The translations under genes and the position numbers were made by a program. DNA of 11,082 nucleotides from Pinguiococcus pyrenoidosus (taxonomy: Eukaryota > Sar > Pinguiophyceae > Pinguiochrysidales > Pinguiochrysidaceae): NCBI GenBank assembly GCA_019677205.1, contig JAAMXY010004239.1, positions 4,596 to 15,677 of the forward strand, written 5' to 3'. The notes below the pieces were generated by a model, which worked only from the letters and a program-made list of their open reading frames with translations, was not told the origin of the DNA and did not search any database. This document shows positions 1-6,885 of this stretch, piece after piece. Numbering within the stretch: the stretch's first letter is position 1; each line of letters starts with the position of its first letter.

Positions 1-625
1 AGCGCAGCGCCAAAGGAAACTGCAAGGGAGCTTCGACTGGAAGCGCGGCATTTTGAAGTCTAGTCTGGATTTTCAAAGTCGATCCTGTCGGTTGCTTCGA
101 ATAAACTCGGCGGAAATCCCCGGAAGCAGATTCTTATCTGTCCATTTTTTTGTTTTCGTTTATATAACAGAAATTAATATTGGACAGATATAGCCTATCC
201 AATGGTCACCATATCCGTTTTACTCGATTCGCCGCATTCCGCATACGGTACTAGAACTTCCCCCCGCCGGAGTACCATTTCTTGTTTTTCCCCTCTCCTC
301 TTCGCCAATTGTACAGTCCAATTGAGCGGAGCAGATCAGCAGATCGCGAGGCTTCGCTGCTTCACTGCTTCGCTGCTTTTTCAATCCGTCGCTGTTTGAA
401 CTCTCTCTCTTTCCACGGGCGGTTTCGCCTGCGCTCTACCGACGCCGGTTCCCGATCAAAGCCGCTGCGGCTTTTCTGTCCTCCGTTGCGAGTCGCCGCA
501 GCGCGAGATACTGGCCGAGGCCGGCTGGACGCGCGGCGGGGCCTGGCCAGGAGTGAAACCGTGGACCCGAAGGCAACCGTTTTGTGGACGGCCGAATCCT
601 GGTCTCGTCCGCCTTGTGGCGCAGT
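1..625 (+). other. Upstream region and probable 5' leader of THOC7; no confident gene
   Basis: No reading frame here resembles a known protein. The first 200 bases are relatively AT-rich towards the right, with a TATATAA sequence at 161-167, and the remainder is pyrimidine-rich and then GC-rich. The only ATG-initiated frame of note is 202-399 (65 codons), which has the low-complexity S/R/F composition of chance translation; if the TATA-like element is real it would be an upstream ORF in a leader of about 430 bases. An in-frame TGA at 554-556 closes the THOC7 frame upstream of its ATG, so the coding region does not extend further left without another exon. The end of a neighbouring gene may lie in the first 100 bases, but I see no evidence for it. 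Confidence 0.5.
135..190. promoter_or_regulatory. Inverted repeat flanking a TATA-like element
   Basis: TATCTGTCCA at 135-144 is matched by its exact reverse complement TGGACAGATA at 181-190. The 36-base spacer is AT-rich and contains TATATAA at 161-167. This could be a core promoter of THOC7 with flanking symmetric binding sites, or a chance hairpin. A start site 25-35 bases past the TATA element would fall near 190-200, which would give THOC7 a leader of roughly 430 bases. The repeat is seen directly; the promoter role is inferred. Confidence 0.35.
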
Positions 626-1441
626 ATGGAGGAGTCTCTCCTCAAGGAGCGCCTCCTGCGGCGCGAGTCCGTGTTCATGCTGCCCAGTGCGGCGCGCTGC
701 GCCAAGGCCGCTTCCAACTTCTTAGGCGCGGCGGACAAGGTATGACATCTTTGCTTTGGAGAAGAGGATCTTGGCTCGAAGAAGCGGGGAACGCCAGCTT
801 ACCTTTGCGCCCCAACCTTCGCGCAGCGGGCCAGCGATGTGGAGGCCTCCAAGGACGACATGCTGCGGGAGTGCGCGCTGTTCCGGATCGAGGTGGCGCG
901 GACGCTGCTGGCTGCCGACGCATGCGAGCAGGAGCTTGCCAACTACGAGGCGCTGCAGAAGCAGATCAACGAGGAGACGAACGCCACGGAGGAGGAGATC
1001 AAGCGCTTGCGAGAAGACCTCCAGGCAGAGCGCTTGGTGCGCCGACGAAGAGAAGAGTACGAGGCGCTGGCCAGGGAGGTCAACGAGTTCCCCAGCAAGA
1101 AGCGATGCATTGCAGACATCACCAAGCTGGAGGAGGAGCACGCGCAGCTGGACGCGATGCGTAAAGGATACGATCAGCAGGTGGAGACGCGGCGGCGGCA
1201 GTTCAGCGTGCTCCTGCAGAGCATCTTCGACCTGCAGCAGAGCTTGGAGGCGGAGCAGAGCTTGGAGGCGGAGCAGAGCTTGGAGGCGGAGCAGGGCACC
1301 GAAAACGAAACGCTCTTCCAAGCAGATGCGGCGAAGCGACAGAGCGGAGCAAGCGGCGATTCACAGGCCTCGAAAGCGGGCGCGATAGAACCCTCAATAG
1401 GCGGAGACGCCTCAGGAGGAAAGGCAGACAAAAGCAACTAG
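626..1441 (+). CDS. THOC7: THO complex subunit 7 (THOC7-like), two exons
   Basis: This is a nuclear subunit of the THO/TREX complex, which couples transcription to mRNP packaging and mRNA export. Exon 1 is 626-739 (38 codons from the first in-frame ATG, with an upstream in-frame TGA at 554-556). Exon 2 is 827-1441, ending in TAG. Joining them in phase 0 gives 242 residues, against about 204 in human THOC7. The family is recognised from a continuous coiled coil (about residues 45-180) containing the conserved blocks RRRREEYEALARE at 110-122 and RRRQFSVLLQSIFDLQQ-like sequence at about 160-176, which parallel the RKNRQEYDALAK and RRKQFHVLLSTIHELQQ blocks of animal THOC7. The N-terminal helix from exon 1 fits the family start. 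Three perfect SLEAEQ copies (177-194) follow the coiled coil, and then a disordered S/A/G/K-rich tail. The gene converges on the AsnRS gene with 120 bases between stop codons. Confidence 0.86.
740..826 (+). other. Spliceosomal intron of THOC7 (GT-AG, 87 bases, phase 0)
   Basis: The donor is AAG|GTATGA at 739/740 and the acceptor is CGCAG|CGG at 826/827, preceded by a short pyrimidine-rich stretch (CCCCAACCTTC). Removing it joins two frames that are both needed for the THOC7 N-terminus. Neighbouring AG dinucleotides at 797 and 834 would break the frame, so 826 is the acceptor that works. No transcript evidence is available to me. Confidence 0.8.
1241..1294 (+). repeat. Three perfect 18-base tandem copies within THOC7
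   Basis: An 18-base unit beginning AGCTTGGAGGCGGAGCAG occurs three times without mismatch (1241-1258, 1259-1276, 1277-1294) and encodes SLEAEQ x3 at residues 177-194, just after the conserved coiled coil. The identity of the copies at synonymous sites points to recent slippage or duplication. The six-residue period does not match a coiled-coil heptad. Confidence 0.95.
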
Positions 1442-1561
1442 GCCTTCTTGACACATGCTATACACTTCCTCGGCGAGCATCTGCGGGCAGACAATGCGCC
1501 TGCAGCTTCGCTGCCGCCTCCGCGGCGCAACTGGACCACGAGGAACGAGGGGCGATTCTCC

Positions 1562-3118
1562 TCAAAACTTGGCGCTCCCAGCGTAGCGCGGGAAGGCCAC
1601 GGCGTCTCGGATGTTCTCGATGCCGGTCGTGTAGCACACCAGGCGCTCGAAGCCCAGGCCGTAGCCGGCATGGGGCACGGATCCAAAGCGGCGCAGGTCC
1701 AGGTACCACCAGTATTCCTCCTCCGGCAGCCCCATCTTCTGAATCTTGTCGACCAGGACCTCCAGGCGCTCCTCGCGAGCGCTGCCACCCACCAACTCCC
1801 CCACCCCCGGCACCAGCAGGTCCGTCGCTCCCACCGTCTCGCCGTCGGGGTTCTCCCGCATGTAAAATGCCTTGATGTCCTTGGGATAGTCGTAGACGAA
1901 GGTCGCCCGGCCACCGGCGAGCTTCTCGCAGAGCCACCGCTCGTGCTCGGTCTGGAGATCGGTGCCGAACTCCACCTCGGGGAACTGCCACTTGGACGGG
2001 TCTTTCGCAATCTCCTTCTGCAGCTCGACCACCGCGTCCCGATAGGCTATTCTCTCGAAGGGCTTCTCAACGAGCTTCGCCAGGCGGTCCGTCAGGGTCT
2101 TGTCCACGAAGCTGCCGAAGAAGTCCAGGTCCGGGGAGCAGTCCTCCTGAACCTTGCGCACCACGAACTTGATGTACTCCTCCGCGTTCTGCATGACCTC
2201 GGGGAGGCCGGCGAAGGCCATCTCCGGCTCGATCATCCAGAACTCTGCGAGGTGCCGCGTCGTCTGGCTGTTCTCGGCGCGGAAGGTCGGGCCAAAGGTG
2301 TAGATGTCTCCAAGGGCGCAGGCGTAGGCCTCTCCGCTGAGCTGCCCGCTCACGGTGAGATACGTCGGGGCGCCGAAGAAGTCCTGCGAGTAGTCCACCT
2401 TGCCGTCCTCCGTCTTCGGGATCTTCGCGACCTCCTCCGGCATCGTCGACACCCGAAACATCTCCCCGGCGCCCTCGCAGTCCGAGCTCGTAATCAGCGG
2501 CGTCTGCACGTACTGGAAGCCCTTCCCTTGGAAGAACTCGTGCGTGGCTCCGGCCAGCGTGGAGCGCACCCTCGCTGCCGCCGAGATGGTGTTGGTCCTG
2601 GGCCGCAAGTGCGCAATGGTTCGCAGGTACTCCAGCGTGTGGCGCTTCTTCTGCAGCGGATACTCCGCCGGGCACTCGCCCACCACCTCCAGTTCCGTCG
2701 CTTTGATCTCGAATTTCTGGCCCTTTCCGGGGCTCTCCACCACCACGCCGCGCACAGACACTGCCGCGCCTGTACTGAGGCGAGACACCTCACCAAAGCT
2801 CGGTAGGGACGCGTCCACCACCGCCTGGAGGCCCTTGACGCTGGAGCCGTCGTTCACCTCCAAGAAGGCGAAGCTCTTCTGGTCGCGCACAGTGCGGCAC
2901 CAGCCGCGCACCACCACTTCCTTGTTCAGAAGGTCGTCCTCGCCCTCCAGCACCTCGCGCACGCGGTAGCGCCGCAGCAGCGCGCTGTCCGCGGACGTCT
3001 GCGTCGCCAGAAGCCGGACGAGGCCGGGCCGACGCGCGCCTTGCAGGCTGGCGCGCCGCGGTAGAGTGGCGGCCAGGCCCAGCATGCCTAGGAAGGCCAC
3101 ACAGCGAGCGAAGCGCAT
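1562..3118 (-). CDS. Asparaginyl-tRNA synthetase, bacterial type, probably organellar
   Basis: This class IIb enzyme (EC 6.1.1.22) charges tRNA-Asn with asparagine using ATP. The chosen start at 3118 is the first in-frame ATG and gives 518 residues. An OB-fold anticodon-binding domain lies at about 67-148. The class II catalytic core lies at about 170-512: a motif 1 region around 190-212, [20 protein letters not shown] at 262-281, motif 2 [16 protein letters not shown] at 279-294 followed by IEPE, and motif 3 GYGLGFERL at 485-493. The ending [10 protein letters not shown] is the normal C-terminus of bacterial and organellar AsnRS, so the protein is complete and intronless. About 65 residues precede the OB-fold: an Arg-flanked hydrophobic segment ([11 protein letters not shown], 9-19) and then Arg/Ser/Ala-rich sequence poor in acidic residues. 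That fits a mitochondrial or plastid presequence, possibly bipartite (signal plus transit); the destination is inferred. A cytosolic AsnRS is presumably encoded elsewhere. Confidence 0.93.
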   Translation of the reverse strand: MRFARCVAFLGMLGLAATLPRRASLQGARRPGLVRLLATQTSADSALLRRYRVREVLEGEDDLLNKEVVVRGWCRTVRDQKSFAFLEVNDGSSVKGLQAVVDASLPSFGEVSRLSTGAAVSVRGVVVESPGKGQKFEIKATELEVVGECPAEYPLQKKRHTLEYLRTIAHLRPRTNTISAAARVRSTLAGATHEFFQGKGFQYVQTPLITSSDCEGAGEMFRVSTMPEEVAKIPKTEDGKVDYSQDFFGAPTYLTVSGQLSGEAYACALGDIYTFGPTFRAENSQTTRHLAEFWMIEPEMAFAGLPEVMQNAEEYIKFVVRKVQEDCSPDLDFFGSFVDKTLTDRLAKLVEKPFERIAYRDAVVELQKEIAKDPSKWQFPEVEFGTDLQTEHERWLCEKLAGGRATFVYDYPKDIKAFYMRENPDGETVGATDLLVPGVGELVGGSAREERLEVLVDKIQKMGLPEEEYWWYLDLRRFGSVPHAGYGLGFERLVCYTTGIENIRDAVAFPRYAGSAKF

Positions 3119-3252
3119 GGGAACCGCGCGCGCAACGAGACGGGGGAGGTCGTGGCGTCGCACCACGGCCGCTTTCGCCCTCTGCGTCAGAGCGGAACTC
3201 GGGTGGGACAGATGGACAGCGCCGCGGTGGTTCTGTGTCGCGCCGCGACACA

Positions 3253-3261
3253 GATATAAAG
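3253..3261 (-). promoter_or_regulatory. Possible TATA element upstream of AsnRS
   Basis: On the minus strand TTTATAT (3260-3254) lies about 135 bases before the AsnRS ATG. A start site 25-35 bases further along would give a leader of about 100 bases without an in-frame ATG. The same bases read TATAAAGG on the plus strand, so the orientation is ambiguous, but only the minus strand has a gene next to it. It lies in the 369-base gap between the AsnRS start and the stop codon of the next minus-strand gene, a gap that otherwise shows nothing recognisable. Confidence 0.3.
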
Positions 3262-3473
3262 GCTTATGGAAAGATGGTTGCGATGGGTATCGGGAGCCGA
3301 GTTGGAGCGGGCTTGGAGGGGACGCGGCCTGGGAACGCGCGGTGAGTGATGCAGCGTCGGGAGTGAGGTAGGTGATCTCCGGCTGCTGGGACGCCAGAGG
3401 TGGTCGAATGGAGTCGTGAGATTGCGTGGCTGATAGGTATCTTCAAGGCCTCCTTTAGGTTCTTGCGACGGCT

Positions 3474-3499
3474 GCGGATGATTGAGATCAATCATCCGC
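3474..3499. repeat. Perfect 12-bp inverted repeat over a stop codon
   Basis: GCGGATGATTGA (3474-3485) and its exact reverse complement TCAATCATCCGC (3488-3499) are separated by two bases. On the minus strand, the arm at 3499-3488 encodes the last three residues (A-D-D) and TGA stop of the 950-residue protein, and the other arm is the first part of the 3' untranslated region. The transcript could form a tight hairpin at its stop codon. It might serve 3'-end formation or mRNA stability, or be a scar of polymerase template switching; function is not shown. Confidence 0.85.
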
Positions 3500-6340
3500 C
3501 GCTACCCCGCCGGGCTCCGGCTGGTCGATGGTTTCGGCCTGGTGTGGGCTGAGCAGAGCGGCTTCTGCTGTATCAGTCATACCAACGTGGTGGCGTGCCG
3601 ATTTCTGTCTACCGAGCTGCTTGGGCGAACCATCGTCTGCTTCACTGAAGACGGTCGCTTTGGAAGCTTCGGCGTCCATAACGTCTGCTGCGGATTCTCC
3701 CTTCCCTTCTTGATACCTTTGCGTCATCTCGTCGCCCACGGCCGATTCTTCCTCTTCTTTATCCCCTTCCTCTTCTTCGGTTCTTTGCCCTTGAGGCTTG
3801 CTCGGCGCTACCTTCTCATCACCACCGTGTCCGGTGGAGCTCGGTTGGGAGGCTCTTTCCGCTGCTTCCAAGTCACTTACGACGATGCTGCTTTGGTTGC
3901 CGTTCTGGTTGCCGTTCTGGTTGCCGTTCTGGTTGCTGCTCTGATTGCCCTTCTGGTTGCCCTTCTGGTTGCTGCTCTGGATACCCTTCTGGTTGCCGTT
4001 CTGGTTGCTGCTCTGGATACCCTTCTGCTTGCTGCTCTGGATACTTCCCCCTTCACTTGGCCTGGTTTGTGCTGTGGCCGCTGACTGTTCTGTACTCTCT
4101 TCACGAGTTGGCTGTTGGCTTGTGCTGCCTTGGAGGGTCTCACCGAAAGGCAAATGCCGCCGAACCTCTTCGCGATCATCCGAGGCAATACCTTCTTCGT
4201 CCGTCATCATGAGTTCAGCTCTTCGTTCTTCATCCTGCGAAGGGCGACGTTCATCAGTGCTCTTCGATTCCGCATCGACGGTCAGCGTCTGAATTCCTGA
4301 AAGATCCGCTTCCAACGCGGATTCCTTTCGGTGACATCCATTGTCGTCGTCGTGATTGTTGCCCTCAGTTTCACTGACGCTCCTTTCCGATGCACAATGC
4401 AGCTTCTCCGCATTCCCCTGCGTTCCACTCGTCGTGCTTTCAGCTTCGATGGTGGGCGGTACCTGCTCCGCGATTTCAGGTCGATGTGCCTCCCCAGCGT
4501 CTCCTGAATCTTCCTCTTCCAGTCCCATGTTCTCCGCTACCTCAGCGAGCCGGAAACGGGTGTCATCCTCTCCTTGCTTCTGGCTTTCCTTTGAGGGAGC
4601 GTCGCCGAGGCCTTCCCCTTCATCCGTCGTGCGCTCCCTTTGCATTCCAGCGGCTGATGTTGAGGATGGACCATCAACGTTCTCATCGATGGCAGGAGAG
4701 CGAGGAGGCGCCAATTCCTGTGGTGCATTGGCTCCCGACCACGCGTCTTTGGATGCCTCAGAAGCTGTCGTGGCCTTGGGCAACGCCTCGTTTGATCCAC
4801 TGCCCAAGCTCTTCCTTGCATGCTTCTCTTCATCGTCCGGCTTCCCTGGACGCACTGATGCTTTCGCTTCAGCCGCCGCTGCCGCTTCAGCCGTGTCTAT
4901 GAGCTGTTCCGGGGTCTTTGCGATCGCCTCAGTATGATCTTTTGCTGCGGCAGATCTTGATCGTCCTTTCTGTTGCGCTTCAGAACCCAAAGCATCGTCG
5001 ATCTTCTTCCCAGGATCCTTTGCCGCTGTGCATGTCTTACTACTTCTCCCATCGACCTTCTCCTTCCCCTTCCCCTTCCCCTTCTCCTTCTTCTTCTTCT
5101 CCTTGCTCTTGCCAGGATCCACTGCCGCTGGTCTGGATGCCTTCTTACTTTTCCCACGGATCCCTAGGGACGCCTTGGGTCGTCGACGCGGTCGACGCCT
5201 CTGCGGAGGCGTTTGCGTGTCTGGCTCCGGCACGTCGACTTCGTCAATCACCTGCGGTGACCTGCGCCGCTCTGCCTTCAACCTAGAGCGCCGCATACGA
5301 GCTGCGCTTAGTTGGGAGGCCGCGTCTCTGCAATACACTCGAGCCAGCTCGGATCCCAGCTGCTGCATACTGATGGGTTGCGTGGCTCTCGTGCGCAACG
5401 ACTCGATCGCCATCCGGCACTTCAGCGCTGAGTGGGGTCGGTCATCGTCCAAGGTCGACAACAGCATCTTCCTGGCGGCGGCCGCCCCGTGAGGCCCGGT
5501 CAAGGCCGCGAGGCGCTTCGTAATCTTCGGGTCCGGCGCCGGTCTCCTCGGCTTTCTCGACGCCACGGACTTTGTTGGCGACGGCGATTCCCGAGAGACG
5601 CCCTCGTCGTCCTCCACGGTCTCCAGCTCTAGCACGGGGTCGGGAACGTCGGTGGCGTTTCGATGGTAATCGAGATACGCCGCGAAGTCGGAGTCGAAGA
5701 ACTGTGTGCAAAACACGCAGAGACTGGCGTTGTCATAGATTCGCGTCGGGAGCAGCCGTCGATCGCTTTGGGGTATCGGCGCTCCGTGCTGCCTTCTCCA
5801 CTCCGCGACGGCTCGGAAAGGGACGACGCCTACGAGGTTCTTCACTACGAACTTCCGCAGGCACAACGAGCAGCTCTCCATCGTGGAGTCCGAAGGTTTG
5901 GCTCTCGGAGGCTTCGGCAGGATGGGAGGCCTCCGCTCCGACGCTTTAATCTTGCGTAGCATGACGCCCCTCTCGCGTTGCATCAGCTTCACGTACTCAA
6001 ACTCCGAGTCGATGCCGTGAAGCGGCTCCACCGCCTGCATGAGCTCCCTCTGGCGTCGGCGAGCTTTGCTACCGCCACCGGAGGCAAGATCCTTCATGAG
6101 CTCCCTTCGCTGGCGCTCGCGCTCCTCGAGCTGCTTGGCGATCTTCTTGCGGATGGTGTCTTTCGCAACGAATTGCCCGATCGCGCCGTCGTAGACCAGA
6201 TTGATCGCGTCCTCCATCACGTGCTCGAACAGGCTCAAGTTTGGGCGCCGCTGCTCGGACGAGGCCTTCATCCTGCCCACTGCGTCTCTGGATTGCATGA
6301 TTCGTTCCCGAGGCCCAGGATGCAAGGAAATGCCTCTCAT
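3488..6340 (-). CDS. Putative zinc-site protein with conserved N-terminus and long disordered NQ/E/S-rich tail
   Basis: I do not recognise this 950-residue protein. The start at 6340 is the first in-frame ATG; an in-frame TGA at 6380-6382 precedes it. Further Met residues at 15 and 24 could also be starts. Residues 36-130 are charged and mostly helical. At 157-211 two Cys pairs, CSLC (157-160) and CVFC (208-211), are set 47 residues apart in a compact segment with hydrophobic and aromatic positions (FRAVAEW, IYDNASLCVFCTQFFD), which suggests a structured C4 zinc-binding module. A helical region with Ala and Arg follows to about 360. The rest is predicted disordered: an Arg-rich patch at 381-388, a Lys-rich tract at 398-428, an acidic/Ser-rich section, then 13 tetrapeptides of the type (N/I/K)Q(N/K/S)(G/S) at 767-818 and a Glu-rich stretch. 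The Lys/Arg patches could be nuclear localisation signals. No introns are evident. The function is unknown. Confidence 0.72.
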   Translation of the reverse strand: MRGISLHPGPRERIMQSRDAVGRMKASSEQRRPNLSLFEHVMEDAINLVYDGAIGQFVAKDTIRKKIAKQLEERERQRRELMKDLASGGGSKARRRQRELMQAVEPLHGIDSEFEYVKLMQRERGVMLRKIKASERRPPILPKPPRAKPSDSTMESCSLCLRKFVVKNLVGVVPFRAVAEWRRQHGAPIPQSDRRLLPTRIYDNASLCVFCTQFFDSDFAAYLDYHRNATDVPDPVLELETVEDDEGVSRESPSPTKSVASRKPRRPAPDPKITKRLAALTGPHGAAAARKMLLSTLDDDRPHSALKCRMAIESLRTRATQPISMQQLGSELARVYCRDAASQLSAARMRRSRLKAERRRSPQVIDEVDVPEPDTQTPPQRRRPRRRPKASLGIRGKSKKASRPAAVDPGKSKEKKKKEKGKGKGKEKVDGRSSKTCTAAKDPGKKIDDALGSEAQQKGRSRSAAAKDHTEAIAKTPEQLIDTAEAAAAAEAKASVRPGKPDDEEKHARKSLGSGSNEALPKATTASEASKDAWSGANAPQELAPPRSPAIDENVDGPSSTSAAGMQRERTTDEGEGLGDAPSKESQKQGEDDTRFRLAEVAENMGLEEEDSGDAGEAHRPEIAEQVPPTIEAESTTSGTQGNAEKLHCASERSVSETEGNNHDDDNGCHRKESALEADLSGIQTLTVDAESKSTDERRPSQDEERRAELMMTDEEGIASDDREEVRRHLPFGETLQGSTSQQPTREESTEQSAATAQTRPSEGGSIQSSKQKGIQSSNQNGNQKGIQSSNQKGNQKGNQSSNQNGNQNGNQNGNQSSIVVSDLEAAERASQPSSTGHGGDEKVAPSKPQGQRTEEEEGDKEEEESAVGDEMTQRYQEGKGESAADVMDAEASKATVFSEADDGSPKQLGRQKSARHHVGMTDTAEAALLSPHQAETIDQPEPGGVAADD
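3887..4042 (-). repeat. 12-base minisatellite, 13 units, encoding an NQ-rich tetrapeptide array
   Basis: Thirteen consecutive 12-base units (plus-strand form such as GCCGTTCTGGTT) fill 156 bases exactly. In the coding direction they give IQSS, KQKG, IQSS, NQNG, NQKG, IQSS, NQKG, NQKG, NQSS, three NQNG and NQSS. The unit length keeps the frame whatever the copy number. The Q in position two is invariant, while position one varies among N, I and K and positions three and four alternate between SS, KG and NG. Several neighbouring units are identical at the DNA level, which indicates recent slippage. Confidence 0.95.
5056..5104. repeat. 49-base uninterrupted polypyrimidine tract inside the putative zinc-site gene
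   Basis: Every base from 5056 to 5104 on the plus strand is C or T, built from CCTTCC and TTC units. On the coding strand it is pure purine and encodes the Lys/Glu/Gly-rich tract (about residues 412-428) of the 950-residue protein. Such tracts can form triplex (H-) DNA and mutate by slippage. It may simply be the consequence of Lys/Glu/Gly codons. Confidence 0.8.
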
Positions 6341-6558
6341 GCAGGCAGCCTTTGCAGAACACAGGGTCGCACGCTCGGTGTCACGCCGATCTTCTCATGG
6401 CTTCTTTCTTTCCCTCTTCCACGTCGTTGCACTCATGTCGCTGCTACCCTTGCTGTCTCGTTCCACCTGCGCTGCGAAGGACAGGAAAGCAAGAAAAGCC
6501 CGGATCGACTACAGCTGCAGCACGTTTCGATCGGTTTCCGAGCCTCCCACCGAGTCTG

Positions 6559-6577
6559 CTATATAATGTATGCATAC
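6559..6577 (-). promoter_or_regulatory. TATA-like element beside the palindrome GTATGCATAC
   Basis: CTATATAATG (6559-6568; minus strand CATTATATAG) lies about 220 bases before the ATG at 6340 and touches the perfect 10-bp palindrome GTATGCATAC at 6568-6577. A minus-strand start near 6530 would give a leader of about 190 bases. The orientation cannot be settled from sequence alone. Confidence 0.35.
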
Positions 6578-6613
6578 AACAGCTAGAAGGCTCTGGGAGA
6601 AAGGCTCTCTGCA

Positions 6614-6627
6614 ATGCATTAATGCAT
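6614..6627. promoter_or_regulatory. Perfect 14-bp palindrome ATGCATTAATGCAT
   Basis: The sequence equals its own reverse complement and consists of two ATGCAT hexamers around TA. With the ATGCAT in the palindrome at 6568-6577 this makes three copies in 58 bases upstream of the putative zinc-site gene. A dimeric DNA-binding protein site is plausible, but nothing here identifies the factor. Confidence 0.4.
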
Positions 6628-6885
6628 CAGGTTCCACTGGCCTCTTCTTCTCTTCCCGCGCTCTCCTTTGTGCGGTGCGACGCCACTGAAGTGCTCGCTG
6701 CGTAGGGAGGCGCGCTCGCCCAGCTGCTGCAGGAGGTCTTCAAGAGCCCGCGGGACTGTTCGAGGGTAGCAAGGTTCTTGAGGCCGAGTTTTTGATCGGA
6801 TCATCAGAGAAGGAGACGGGGACAGGTGCTGAGGGAGAGTCGACACACACCAAAGGACAACAAAATCACGGGACTTCGCTACGCT

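Larger units (their letters stand above)
6341..6885 (-). other. Intergenic region: 3' end of the DysF gene and promoter of the putative zinc-site gene
   Basis: This 545-base stretch has no convincing coding frame. The right part should be the 3' untranslated region of the DysF-domain gene (stop at 6886-6888). The left and middle part should hold the promoter and leader of the minus-strand gene starting at 6340. It contains a TATA-like sequence and two ATGCAT-containing palindromes (listed separately). No hairpin terminator or unambiguous AATAAA polyadenylation signal is seen. Confidence 0.5.

Noticed and set aside
202-399. 65-codon ATG-initiated frame in the left region as a small gene
   Set aside because: No homology or domain; kept only as a possible upstream ORF in the THOC7 leader.
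553-1164. 203-codon plus-strand frame overlapping THOC7
   Set aside because: It starts at GTG, reads through the THOC7 intron, and is in a different frame from the conserved THOC7 blocks.
1442-1561. Bidirectional terminator in the convergent THOC7/AsnRS gap
   Set aside because: I looked for a strong hairpin or paired polyadenylation signals and found neither.
1448-2806. 452-codon plus-strand open frame
   Set aside because: It lies wholly antisense to the well-supported AsnRS gene, begins at a non-standard start position for a eukaryotic gene and has the L/H/R-rich composition of an antisense shadow in GC-rich coding DNA.
3119-3166. 16-codon N-terminal extension of AsnRS from a GTG codon
   Set aside because: Eukaryotic cytosolic translation would normally use the ATG at 3118, which is the first in-frame ATG; the extension adds no recognisable sequence.
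3482-4084. 200-codon plus-strand frame with a repeated VAVL/VAAL hydrophobic stretch resembling membrane helices
   Set aside because: The hydrophobic repeats are the antisense reading of the 12-base minisatellite that encodes NQ-rich units in the 950-residue protein; no other support for a gene.
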